From Cystobacter fuscus (lineage in GTDB: Bacteria > Myxococcota > Myxococcia > Myxococcales > Myxococcaceae), in contig NZ_CP022098.1 in the NCBI RefSeq assembly GCF_002305875.1, positions 3,038,001-3,102,000 on the forward strand: 64,000 nucleotides of DNA, in the 5' to 3' direction. Made by a program: the position numbers and the translations under genes. Shown one piece after another: positions 34,701 to 42,087 of this stretch; the first letter of the stretch is position 1; each line of letters opens with the position of its first letter. Under the pieces are notes generated by a model. That model made no database searches. It was given only the letters and a program-made list of their open reading frames with translations, and was not told the DNA's origin.

Positions 34701-37610
34701 GCAGCGCTTCGTCTCGTGCACGTGGTAGGTGGGGTCGTACTCCACGGTGCGGGTGTAGCCCCGCTCGTCCGTCTCGCTGACGAGGTTGCCCCACGCGTCG
34801 TAGTCGAAGCTCCGGTTGACATAGCCGCCCGTCTGGTTGTTCCAGGCGCGCTGGCGCGTCACCAGCCCGCGGATGGGCGACGTCGTGTACGTGCCGGTGC
34901 CGTCGTACTCGTTCAGCGTCTGCTTCAGCAGCGTGCCGCCCGTTCCGATTCCCGCGTAGATGTTCTCGTACGCCGGCAGGCCCACGATGTACGCCCCCGT
35001 GCTGACGAAGAACCCTCTCAGCGAGGTGCGCTCGTCCCCGGAGACGTCGTAGTCCCCGTACTCGTAGGTGCGGATGCCGTTGCCGAACTGGTCATAGCCA
35101 ATCTGCAACAGCGTCCTGCGGCATGAGGCGGAGAGGTTGCACTCGTACTCCCAGCGATCCGTCATCAGCGAGGTGAAGGGCGCCGAGGCGCTCTCCGTGT
35201 ACCCGAAGGTGGAGTACTTGTAGATGTCGCCCGAGGCATTGCGGTAGTAGGTGACCTCGGGCTTGCTGATGCACCCCACGTGCTGGTGGTAGTACGTCTC
35301 CGTGTAGTTGCCCGCCGAGTCCAGCACCGACGTCACCTTGCGGAAGCCCAGGAATCTCCGCTCGCTGCTGGACCACAGGCCGCCCTGGTACTGGTAGCGG
35401 GTGGTGGAGGCGTTGCCGCGGCCATCCTCCTGCGTGACGGCCGAGGTCGTCTGGAGGATGAGGCCCTCGGGGAGGAAGGTGTTGGACCAGGCGCTCGAGG
35501 GGCTGTACTGCACGCGGGTCGTCCCGCCCAGGCCGTTGCGCAGCGCGCTCAGCAGGTCCGGTATGGGGCCACTGGAGAGGCGCGTCTTCCAGCTATTCCA
35601 CTGCGGCCGGGTGAAGGCGAGGTCCGTCTTGCCATCGCCGTTGAAGTCCCCAGCGGTGACGTAGTTGTAGGCATCCTGCACCAGGGAGTCCGTATCCGTG
35701 CCCCAGAGGGTGCTGGTGAAGCCATTGCCCGTGGACAGGCGAGCCCTCCAGGCATTCCAGCGGGGGCGGGTGTAGGCGATGTCCGTCCTGCCATCGCCGT
35801 TGAAGTCCCCGGTGACCACGCGGTTGTCGCTATCGAGCCCCAGCCCGTCCGTATCCGTGCCCCAGTTGGCGCTGGTGAGGCCATTGCCCGTGGACAGGCA
35901 CACCTTCCAGGCATTCCAACCCGGGCGGGTGTAGGCGATGTCCGTCTTGCCATCGCCGTTGAAGTCCCCGGTGACCACTCGGCTGTAGGCATCGGTCGCC
36001 AGGTAGTCCGTGGCCGTGCCCCAGAGGGTGCTGGTGAAGCCATTGCCCGTGGACAGGCGCACCTTCCAGGCATTCCAACCCGGGCGGGTGTAGGCGATGT
36101 CCGTCCTGCCATCGCCGTTGAAGTCCCCGGTGACCACATGGTTGTAGGCATCGAACGCCAGCTGGTCCGCATCCGTGCCCCAGTTGGCGCTGGTGAAGCC
36201 ATTGCCCGTGGACAGGCACACCTTCCAGGCATTCCAACCCGGGCGGGTGTAGGCGATGTCCGTCTTGCCATCGCCGTTGAAGTCCCCGGTGACCACATGG
36301 CTGTAGGCATCGGTCGACAGGTAGTCCGTGGCCGTGCCCCAGAGGGTGCTGGTGAAGCCATTGCCCGTGGACAGGCGCACCTTCCAGCCATTCCAACCCG
36401 GGCGGGTGAAGGCGAGGTCCGTCTTGCCATCCCCGTTGAAGTCCCCGGTGACGACATGGTTGTAGGCATCCAACCCCAGCATGTCCGCATCCGTGCCCCA
36501 GAGGGTGCTGGTGAAGCCATTGCCCGTGGACAGGCGCACCCTCCAGGCATTCCAACCCGGGCGGGTGTGGGCGAGGTCCGCCTTGCCATCCCCGTTGAAG
36601 TCCCCGGTGACGAGGTGGTTGTTGGCATCGAACACCAGCCCGTCCGTATCCGTGCCCCAGGTGGCGGAGGTGAGGGCGCTCGGGCTGGTCTGGTACTCGA
36701 GCGTCATGGCGGGCAGGGCCGAGCCGCCCGTCACGGTGCCAGCGCCATCCAGCGTGGCGTCACTGCCGAACTGCTGCACGCGCTGCAGCAGCGAGCGCCC
36801 GGAACTGGCGCTCGCGGTGTACGTCAGCTGGTAGGCCCGGACGCGGCGGCCACTCGTCGTCACGTCCACCGTCTTGAGCCGGTAGCGGGTGACGCCCAGC
36901 GCGCTGACGCCCATGGCATAGGTGACCGGATCCGGCCGCGCCTCGCGGTACAGCTTCACGAGCGTGCCGTTGTAGCTGACGTTGTCCGGGTAGCACTCCT
37001 GTGCCGGGCTGCCGTCACACCACCAGCCATGGTTGACGGTGTTGCCGGACGTGTCCGTCACGCTGCTCACCCCCCAGCGGTAGGTGCCCAGCGAGGTGCC
37101 TGCCTGGTACGCCGCGAAGAGCGGCACGTAGGCCAGGCGGGCGCCATCCTTGCGCCATACCGTCCAGGTGTTGGCCGCGGCGTCATATTTGATGCGCTGA
37201 TAGCTCTCGAGGCGGGTGGCGTGGGTGCCGCCCGTGGTGCAGCTCGGGCTGGAGCTGCCCGCGGGACACGGGACCAGGTCCTGCCCGTCCAGCAGGAAGA
37301 GATCGCCTCCGTTATAAGCCGGCGTTCCCTTGGTGGAACTGGCCCGTCCGATGGTGGAGAAGCCCTCCAGGCCCCAGCCGACCCCCGCGGCGCCGCTCCC
37401 ACCCGCCGAGCTATAGACGAGCCGGAGCGAGGGCTCCAGTCCGTGGAAGGCGGGGACGGAGATTGGCGCCGCGGAGGAGAACGCTCCGTAATACGTGTCC
37501 ACTGACGCCGATGGGTTTGGGGGCGCATCCGCCAGCACCGGTCCGCCCACGAGCCCGGCCAATAGCGCGAGCGAGCAGGGAACCGTCACAGCAAGAAGAC
37601 GTTTCTTCAC
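31800..37610 (-). CDS. Giant exported SpvB/FG-GAP/Rhs-repeat protein
   Basis: A 1936-residue protein from GTG 37610 with AGGAGG just upstream. In order: Sec signal (VPCSLALLAGLVGGPVLADA); SpvB-like start (SVDTYYGAFSSAAPISVPAF, about 36-320); seven 53-residue FG-GAP repeats (VVTGDFNGDGKTDIAYTRPG, about 310-680); a long Rhs/YD-repeat shell (about 720-1590); Rhs core (YMNARYYEPMLGRFISPDAL, ending NNPISNTDPTGH, about 1600-1660); then a unique 280-residue C-terminus with hydrophobic helices, FHEFQHMD, and AHGVLHDAGGFLAG. The tail could be a toxin or adhesin; no immunity gene adjoins it. A Sec signal argues against type VI delivery. Probably secreted or surface-attached. Confidence 0.9.
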   Translation of the reverse strand: MKKRLLAVTVPCSLALLAGLVGGPVLADAPPNPSASVDTYYGAFSSAAPISVPAFHGLEPSLRLVYSSAGGSGAAGVGWGLEGFSTIGRASSTKGTPAYNGGDLFLLDGQDLVPCPAGSSSPSCTTGGTHATRLESYQRIKYDAAANTWTVWRKDGARLAYVPLFAAYQAGTSLGTYRWGVSSVTDTSGNTVNHGWWCDGSPAQECYPDNVSYNGTLVKLYREARPDPVTYAMGVSALGVTRYRLKTVDVTTSGRRVRAYQLTYTASASSGRSLLQRVQQFGSDATLDGAGTVTGGSALPAMTLEYQTSPSALTSATWGTDTDGLVFDANNHLVTGDFNGDGKADLAHTRPGWNAWRVRLSTGNGFTSTLWGTDADMLGLDAYNHVVTGDFNGDGKTDLAFTRPGWNGWKVRLSTGNGFTSTLWGTATDYLSTDAYSHVVTGDFNGDGKTDIAYTRPGWNAWKVCLSTGNGFTSANWGTDADQLAFDAYNHVVTGDFNGDGRTDIAYTRPGWNAWKVRLSTGNGFTSTLWGTATDYLATDAYSRVVTGDFNGDGKTDIAYTRPGWNAWKVCLSTGNGLTSANWGTDTDGLGLDSDNRVVTGDFNGDGRTDIAYTRPRWNAWRARLSTGNGFTSTLWGTDTDSLVQDAYNYVTAGDFNGDGKTDLAFTRPQWNSWKTRLSSGPIPDLLSALRNGLGGTTRVQYSPSSAWSNTFLPEGLILQTTSAVTQEDGRGNASTTRYQYQGGLWSSSERRFLGFRKVTSVLDSAGNYTETYYHQHVGCISKPEVTYYRNASGDIYKYSTFGYTESASAPFTSLMTDRWEYECNLSASCRRTLLQIGYDQFGNGIRTYEYGDYDVSGDERTSLRGFFVSTGAYIVGLPAYENIYAGIGTGGTLLKQTLNEYDGTGTYTTSPIRGLVTRQRAWNNQTGGYVNRSFDYDAWGNLVSETDERGYTRTVEYDPTYHVHETKRCNALGQCSTKAWESGLDLVASETDMNGNTTLSTHDALGRPVRTVLPDGSTETFAYLDWGNPSAQRIRRTVSDGTADGLWMEVYEDGLGRQYKTVKEGGFVQETLYNDGSSRVWKKSSVYGPGETPQYQVFSFDGLGRLRTITNPDGTSGQRAYANGYVISYDELSREKVTWTDAYGQTTQVREKNGSAYQYTTYAYDLLGNLVRVTDAAGNPTTVTWDSLGRKLAGCDPDTGCSSFTYDDAGHILTHQDAKGQVTRFTYDALGRRLTKTLADGKQVRWSYDEAGHGAGKGMLTSVVDTSGSESRAYDSAGRVLAVTKCVVSTCYTTYQGYDTAGRLASVRYPDGETVTYGYDAAGRLGSVSGYVNAFTYNGRGQLLSAAYANGTTARFNYADARQWMTDSSVTGPSGTLYQASYGYDAGGRVTSTSSSTNPLSNLGYTYDALNRLTNVTGKQPQSFTYDALGNLTWSYQLGSYAYGDTKHRHAVTTAGATAFSYDANGNMVSGGGRTLEWDADNRLARVTTFSGTTTFLYDANGQRVLKNSPSDSTLYFGPLLELRPTGLTKYYYAGPLLVAKRDTSGASWFHQDHLGSVRALTNASGQKVASYDYSAFGTPLASSASVDNSRGYGGHERDETGLVYMNARYYEPMLGRFISPDALVPSSGNPQALNRYAYVYNNPISNTDPTGHVPVVAAIATAASVGMATGFAGTAFVMSVVGAATMTAGYVLKDPMLMSIGGVLLGASSAYTFGAGFLGDKLTSQAAWVGGSMSALTSPISPLDPQLKQALGMAYTAQSLFHEFQHMDENIRKGADRMRDKLTDQDRATILAQKEGKLSNLSKESQSLINNPDSWKSWQRQYGEAIERMTKGALSAGEAIALNPSGGLVGPGDGWMTQVLEVTTGWIPGVKAHGVLHDAGGFLAGKEGFGVGPGYLYLGHNFFGMSKTLPIAGQVEGITGTGGGSVSALFPRLF
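35568..36680 (-). repeat. Seven 159-bp in-frame repeats encoding FG-GAP modules
   Basis: Seven tandem units of 53 codons, each with GDFNGDGxxD (calcium-binding FG-GAP loop) and RPxWNxW. Unit pairs 3-4 and 5-6 match better than neighbours (both have KVCLSTGNG followed by TSANWG), implying duplication of a 318-bp block. All repeat boundaries preserve the frame. Confidence 0.9.
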
Positions 37611-37690
37611 GACACCTCCTGGTGTTTGGGTTGCATTTGAGTTGACGCGGAAATCCTCATGGAACCGGGTTCACTTGCAGGGGTTTTCAA

Positions 37691-37732
37691 GATAAAGAAT
37701 TCCCCTGAGAGGACTTTGATAAAGAATTCCCC
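37691..37732. repeat. Two direct repeats in the rhs/lnt-operon intergenic region
   Basis: GATAAAGAATTCCCC occurs at 37691-37705 and again at 37718-37732, 27 bases apart (about 2.6 helical turns). They lie in an AT-richer patch between divergent genes, so they may be regulator half-sites for one or both promoters. Confidence 0.5.
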
Positions 37733-37793
37733 GTGGGGGACCTCGGGCCTCGTGCGAGGAGGGGTCCTCCGCGTTCCAGGAGATGATGACGTG

Positions 37794-38219
37794 ATGAAGA
37801 AGCGCGTTCTTCTGGTGGTCGCCACCCTGCTCGTGCTGGCCACCGCATGGGTGGTGGCGGAGCTCCAGGAGCCACCGAGGCCCTCCTCCGAGCCCACCCC
37901 TCCGCTCACCGACGTGGCCGGCCCCGCGCCCGCGGTGTCCGTGTCCCCCCGGGAAGAGCCCCTCCGGAGACTGGCGGAGCAACCCGCGCGGCCTGGTCCG
38001 TCCCCGGAGACGCCCACGCCGACCCCGGTGCCCGAGGCTCCTCCCGCCCGGGTGGTGCCGCCCTCGCTCATGCGCGATCCGGCCCACCCGCCCCAGGGGA
38101 CGAAGCCGCTGGCCCTGCCCTCCACACCCTCGCCGCCCGATCCCTCCATTCCGCCCCCCATCCAGGTGGACCCGGAGCGTGGGCGCCGTCCCCAGGTGGA
38201 AGAAGGCCAGACACCATGA
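37794..38219 (+). CDS. Small single-span Pro-rich membrane protein
   Basis: A 141-residue protein from ATG 37794 (CAGGAG upstream; a GTG at 37791 is possible). One hydrophobic segment (VLLVVATLLVLATAWVVAEL) is followed by a long Pro/Ser/Glu-rich disordered tail. Its stop overlaps the lnt start (ATGA), so the two are co-translated. It could be a short envelope spacer or an lnt-associated protein; no family recognised. Confidence 0.65.
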   Translation: MKKRVLLVVATLLVLATAWVVAELQEPPRPSSEPTPPLTDVAGPAPAVSVSPREEPLRRLAEQPARPGPSPETPTPTPVPEAPPARVVPPSLMRDPAHPPQGTKPLALPSTPSPPDPSIPPPIQVDPERGRRPQVEEGQTP

Positions 38220-39877
38220 GCAGGAAGAAGACAGCGGCCTCGCGGCGCCGCGAGCCACTCGAGGCGGACTTCGCGGAGCAGACCTCGCACGTCACGGTCC
38301 AGCCCGAGGACGGGCAGGCCCGCGCGCGCGGGCGCACGCTCGTCCTCCAGGCCCTGCTCTCCGCCGCGCTCCTCGCACTGGCGGCGCCGCCCATGGACCT
38401 GTGGCCTCTGGCGCTGGTGGCGCTGGTGCCTCTGCTGTGGGGGCTGCGCGACGCCACTCCGGTGCAGGCCCTGGCGCCCGCCTGGCTGTGCGGCTTCGTC
38501 ATCAACCTCGTCGGCTTCCGCTGGGGCTACGCGCTGCTCGACCGTTTCGGCCACCTGCCGGCGTGGGCCCGCGTGCTGGCGCTGCTGGTGCTCGCCGCCT
38601 ACCAGGCCAGCGTCTTCTCCCTCTGGGCGGGGCTGGGCAACCTCCTCACGCGCTCCGCCCGCGTGCCCTGGCTCGTCGCGCTGCCGCTGGCGGTGGCGGT
38701 GGCGGAGGGCGTGCTGCCCTTCCTCTTTCCCTGGAACCTCGCTGTCACCGTGTGGCGGGCGTGGCCGCTGCTGCAGGTGGCCGAGCTCGGTGGCGCGCCC
38801 GCGGTGTCCGCGCTGGTGGTGCTCATCAACCTCACCCTCCTGGAGGCGGGGTTGGCCTTCCGGCGCGGGCGTCCCCTGCCTCGTCCGGTACGGGTGGCGT
38901 GCGGGGTGGTGCTCGCGGTGGTGGCCGCCGGGCTGCTGCGGGCCACGCACGTGGCGCAGGCGCGCCAGGCGGCCCCCAAGGTGCGGGTGGGCATCGTCCA
39001 ACCCAACTCCGGCACCATCACCGCCGAGGATCGCAAGCACCGGGGCGAGCAGTACCTGGCCCCCCTGCGCCAGGCCACCCTCGAGCTGGCGCATGGCGGC
39101 GCCGAGCTGGTGGTGTGGCCCGAGTCCGCCTTCCCCTTCCTCTTCGATCGGCAGCTCACCCGCGAGTACGCGCCCGGGCACCCCTGGGAGCTGCGGCCCG
39201 GCTTCTCCGGGACGCTCCTCTTCGGCGCGCTCAGCCACACCTTTGGTGGCGCGCGCGTGCACAACAGCGCCGTCCTGGTCTCGCCGGACGGCCGCATCAC
39301 CGGGCTGTCCGACAAGCGCCGACTCTTCCCGTTCGGGGAATACGTCCCCTTCGCGGCTCGCTTCCCCGAGTGGGCGCGGCGGGTGCGGGCGCGGCTGCCG
39401 GACTCGCCCGACATCGAGCCGGGTACCCAGGCACGCCTGCTGGTGAGTGGCTCCCTGCGGATCGCCCCCCTCCTTTGTTATGAGGACATCCTCCCCGGCG
39501 CCGTCCATCCGCTGGTCCGCCAGGGGCCCAACCTCCTCGTCACCCTGGCCAATCATGCCTGGTTCGGGGATGGAGACGCGCCGTACCAGGCGCTCGCCCT
39601 GGCCACGCTGCGTGGTGTGGAGGCCCGGCGGGATCTGGTGCGCGCGACGAGCACCGGCATCAGCTCCGTGGGGGACGCGCTCGGGCGGGTGCAGGCGCGC
39701 ACGTCCCTCACGCGGGAACCCGGAGCCCCCGAGGTGTTGGTGGGCGAGGTGGCCCTGGTGGAGCTCTTCGCGCTCGGGCCCTACCTGGCGCCAGCCTTTC
39801 CCTTCGCGTGTGCACTGGCACTGGTGGTGCTGGCGCTCCTCGGGCGCCGGGCACACTCCCGCGCGGACCGGGTCTAG
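38216..39877 (+). CDS. lnt: Apolipoprotein N-acyltransferase
   Basis: A 553-residue inner-membrane enzyme that adds the third acyl chain to lipoproteins. An N-terminal charged tail leads into about 7 membrane segments (MDLWPLALVALVPLLWGLRD and on). The nitrilase-like domain holds the catalytic triad: Glu in VVWPESAFPF (about 302), Lys in DKRRLFPFGEYVP (about 367), Cys in LLCYEDILPG (about 420). RRDLVRATSTGISS is also typical. The extended basic N-terminus (about 60 residues) is longer than usual for Lnt. Its start overlaps the upstream small membrane protein. Confidence 0.92.
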   Translation: MSRKKTAASRRREPLEADFAEQTSHVTVQPEDGQARARGRTLVLQALLSAALLALAAPPMDLWPLALVALVPLLWGLRDATPVQALAPAWLCGFVINLVGFRWGYALLDRFGHLPAWARVLALLVLAAYQASVFSLWAGLGNLLTRSARVPWLVALPLAVAVAEGVLPFLFPWNLAVTVWRAWPLLQVAELGGAPAVSALVVLINLTLLEAGLAFRRGRPLPRPVRVACGVVLAVVAAGLLRATHVAQARQAAPKVRVGIVQPNSGTITAEDRKHRGEQYLAPLRQATLELAHGGAELVVWPESAFPFLFDRQLTREYAPGHPWELRPGFSGTLLFGALSHTFGGARVHNSAVLVSPDGRITGLSDKRRLFPFGEYVPFAARFPEWARRVRARLPDSPDIEPGTQARLLVSGSLRIAPLLCYEDILPGAVHPLVRQGPNLLVTLANHAWFGDGDAPYQALALATLRGVEARRDLVRATSTGISSVGDALGRVQARTSLTREPGAPEVLVGEVALVELFALGPYLAPAFPFACALALVVLALLGRRAHSRADRV

Positions 39878-39960
39878 GCGCGCGAGAGCGGCCCGGTGGC
39901 GCCCCGGGGCTTCGCTCCATCCCTTGCGGCAGCCTCCCGGCACGCTGAACCCCCTCGAGA

Positions 39961-39982
39961 GGGCAGGTCAAATGACCTGCCC
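39961..39982. promoter_or_regulatory. Perfect 10-bp-arm palindrome downstream of lnt
   Basis: GGGCAGGTCA, two bases, TGACCTGCCC. It is 84 bases after the lnt stop and has no T-run, so it is a weak terminator candidate. It lies 7 bases from shared-motif copy D, which could make it part of that element. Confidence 0.45.
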
Positions 39983-39989
39983 CGGAAAT

Positions 39990-40014
39990 GAGCCAGCGAA
40001 CTGGAAAATGATGC
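39990..40014 (-). promoter_or_regulatory. Shared spaced motif, copy D (orphan)
   Basis: On the minus strand: GCATCATTTTCC (40014-40003), 8 bases, GGCTC (39994-39990). The TCG of copies A-C is absent. No gene follows on this strand before the opposing lnt 3' end; it lies beyond the end of the esterase gene. It may be a relic promoter or drive an unannotated RNA. Confidence 0.5.
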
Positions 40015-40107
40015 AAAGAATCCGCGGGCTGCCGCGCGGCAATCGTGCGCCAGGCCGGTGGAGAGGCCGCGCAGCCCCCTTTGGGCGTTGCTACGAGGGC
40101 CCGATGA

Positions 40108-42075
40108 TCAATCCGCCGCGTTGACCCACACGTCGTTCGCCAGCCAGGCATCGGTGGGCGTGGTGGGGGACGTCACCTTCGGGATGAAGGTGCTCAGTTC
40201 CGCCAGGGTCGGCTGACGGCCCTTGGATTTCACGAATGCGGTGCGCACGCGATATTCCGCGCTGGTGCGGAAGGTCTCCGCGATGGCCGCTTCGGAAGCC
40301 GGGTTGTCGTCCAGCACACGGGTCCAGTAGTCCATCCCGTTGGTGTCGGCCGTGATTTCCGGCAGCGTGCGGCCCATGACGTTGACGTACAGGAGGAACA
40401 CTCTCTTGCCGTTCGGCGTCAGGGTGTTTTCGTAACCGACCCGGTTCGCGAATGCCAGGTTGGCCCGCGTGGTGCGTCCGGCGCTCATCTCGGTGGCCCA
40501 GTAGTACACTTCCCAACCCGATGGGCGGCGGTTGACTGTCCGCCGGAAGGTGTCACGGATGAAGAATTCGTCCGAGCCCTGGAGAGTCGACTGGATGGCG
40601 GCTTCGGTGGCGCTGCCAGGATTCGTGGTCAGTACCTGTACCCAGTAGCGCAGGCCTTCATTGTCGAGGTTCATTTCCTCGGGCGTGCGGCCCAACGTGG
40701 TGGAGAACATGTTCCAGGCCCTGGCCACCTCTGGCACGAGGTCTTTCTCCACCCATACGCTTCCCGCGCCCAGCATGCCCGCCACGCGCTCGGACCACAG
40801 CCGCCCGTGAAGGTTCAGGCCCTGGCGTGTCATGTGAATGCCATCCCAACGATAGGCCTTGGGGCCGGGAGGAGTCCACGTCGGATCCTCCCCGATGAGC
40901 ATGTCGGTGTCAGGTCCCTGCAGGAAGACGGGCTCACTGCTCGTCACCGGTTCGCGATTCGCCAGGTAGCGTTGGCCTTTGCGGATTTCAGTCTCCGCTG
41001 CCCACTTCGTCGCGAGACTCAGTCCATCACCTGTGCGGTAATGAGGCGCGAGCCAGGTGGCACTCGCCACCATCCAGGGTTGCGTGCACCCCGTGATGTC
41101 GCGAAAGTCCTGTGCGAGATCTTTCAGTCTGGCCGCGTACCAGGTCCTGGAGGGTTGTTGTGGCTCGTTTGGATCCGTCGTGAACTCTCGTTCCGAGTTG
41201 CTTTCACCCTGATGCCACAGCACGGCACGGAAGCCACACTGGAGTTGCCCTCGCGTGGCCGTCAGGCGCTTGAGCACGCTCGCACCCAACTTCAGCCGCT
41301 CGAACAAGACCACCGGATTGCCGTTCAGATCCTTCACCCGCGTCGTCGCCGGAGTCACCGTGGAATCCCAGTACTCGAGCGCGGAACCGCCCCAGGAGGC
41401 ATTGAGCACGGCAACCGGCACGCCGAGCCTGCTGCCCAGGTTGTCGGCGAAGCTCGCCCAGGGTGAACCGAAATACTGGCCACCGCTGGCGGTCGTGTAG
41501 GCCAGCGGTTCCGTCACCGGCAACCAGGAAGTCGCGCCCGTCGGGTCTACCGCGCGGTGCAGGGCGTTCGCGGTGACCACGGTGCCTTCCGTGTCGCCAT
41601 GGCTGCCGACATTGCTCTGCCCGGCGATCATGAACACTTCCCCTACGGAGAAGCCGGGGCTGTCCCAGCGCAGGCGTTCGATGTTGCTGGCATCGTAGAA
41701 CGATACGCGTACCTTCCTGCGCGAATTGCCCGTGGCGAGCGAGAAGTCGAGCAGGCTGGCGCCCGTGTAGACGCCTTCGGACAGCACGCGTTCACGCGTG
41801 TTGCCGCCGTTCAGCAGGGAGATGGAATAGTACGTGTAGGTGGCCGTCGACGGTGTCGAGGTCAGCTTGACGGAAATCCTCGCAACGGAATCCGGTTTCG
41901 TTCCGGCGCGCTGGAAGATCTCGTTGTCATGAATGCCGGTGAGCGCGGTGCTGCCCATGACGATGGCCGTCGAGTTGTTTTCGGGCGGAGCCGCGTTCGC
42001 CAGGGAGGGAAGGGCCATCGCGGTGGCGAACAGTGCCAGCGAGGAGAGCCCGCGGAAGGAAGGTCCAGGGAGCAT
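40108..42075 (-). CDS. Secreted sialate O-acetylesterase-like protein with DUF4214-like tail
   Basis: A 655-residue protein with a signal peptide (LALFATAMALPSLANAA). The SGNH-type esterase core (about 30-420) has FMIAGQSNVGSHG (Ser about 150), AVLWHQGESNS, and DGIHMTRQG (Asp about 410, His about 413). The C-terminal 190 residues carry two DUF4214-like segments (LGRTPEEMNLDNEGLRYW; VMGRTLPEITADTNGMDYW), helical modules frequent in surface and secreted proteins. It starts 12 bases after the beta-helix gene and probably forms an operon with it, directed at acetylated polysaccharides. Confidence 0.82.
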   Translation of the reverse strand: MLPGPSFRGLSSLALFATAMALPSLANAAPPENNSTAIVMGSTALTGIHDNEIFQRAGTKPDSVARISVKLTSTPSTATYTYYSISLLNGGNTRERVLSEGVYTGASLLDFSLATGNSRRKVRVSFYDASNIERLRWDSPGFSVGEVFMIAGQSNVGSHGDTEGTVVTANALHRAVDPTGATSWLPVTEPLAYTTASGGQYFGSPWASFADNLGSRLGVPVAVLNASWGGSALEYWDSTVTPATTRVKDLNGNPVVLFERLKLGASVLKRLTATRGQLQCGFRAVLWHQGESNSEREFTTDPNEPQQPSRTWYAARLKDLAQDFRDITGCTQPWMVASATWLAPHYRTGDGLSLATKWAAETEIRKGQRYLANREPVTSSEPVFLQGPDTDMLIGEDPTWTPPGPKAYRWDGIHMTRQGLNLHGRLWSERVAGMLGAGSVWVEKDLVPEVARAWNMFSTTLGRTPEEMNLDNEGLRYWVQVLTTNPGSATEAAIQSTLQGSDEFFIRDTFRRTVNRRPSGWEVYYWATEMSAGRTTRANLAFANRVGYENTLTPNGKRVFLLYVNVMGRTLPEITADTNGMDYWTRVLDDNPASEAAIAETFRTSAEYRVRTAFVKSKGRQPTLAELSTFIPKVTSPTTPTDAWLANDVWVNAAD

Positions 42076-42087
42076 GTGAGCCTTTTG

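Noticed and set aside
32649..35126. Long plus-strand open frame of about 825 codons
   Set aside because: Antisense to the Rhs protein, whose repeats create periodic shadow sequence.
35568..36680. Regular repeats resembling a CRISPR array
   Set aside because: The 159-bp units are in frame and encode FG-GAP modules; there are no unique spacers or cas genes.
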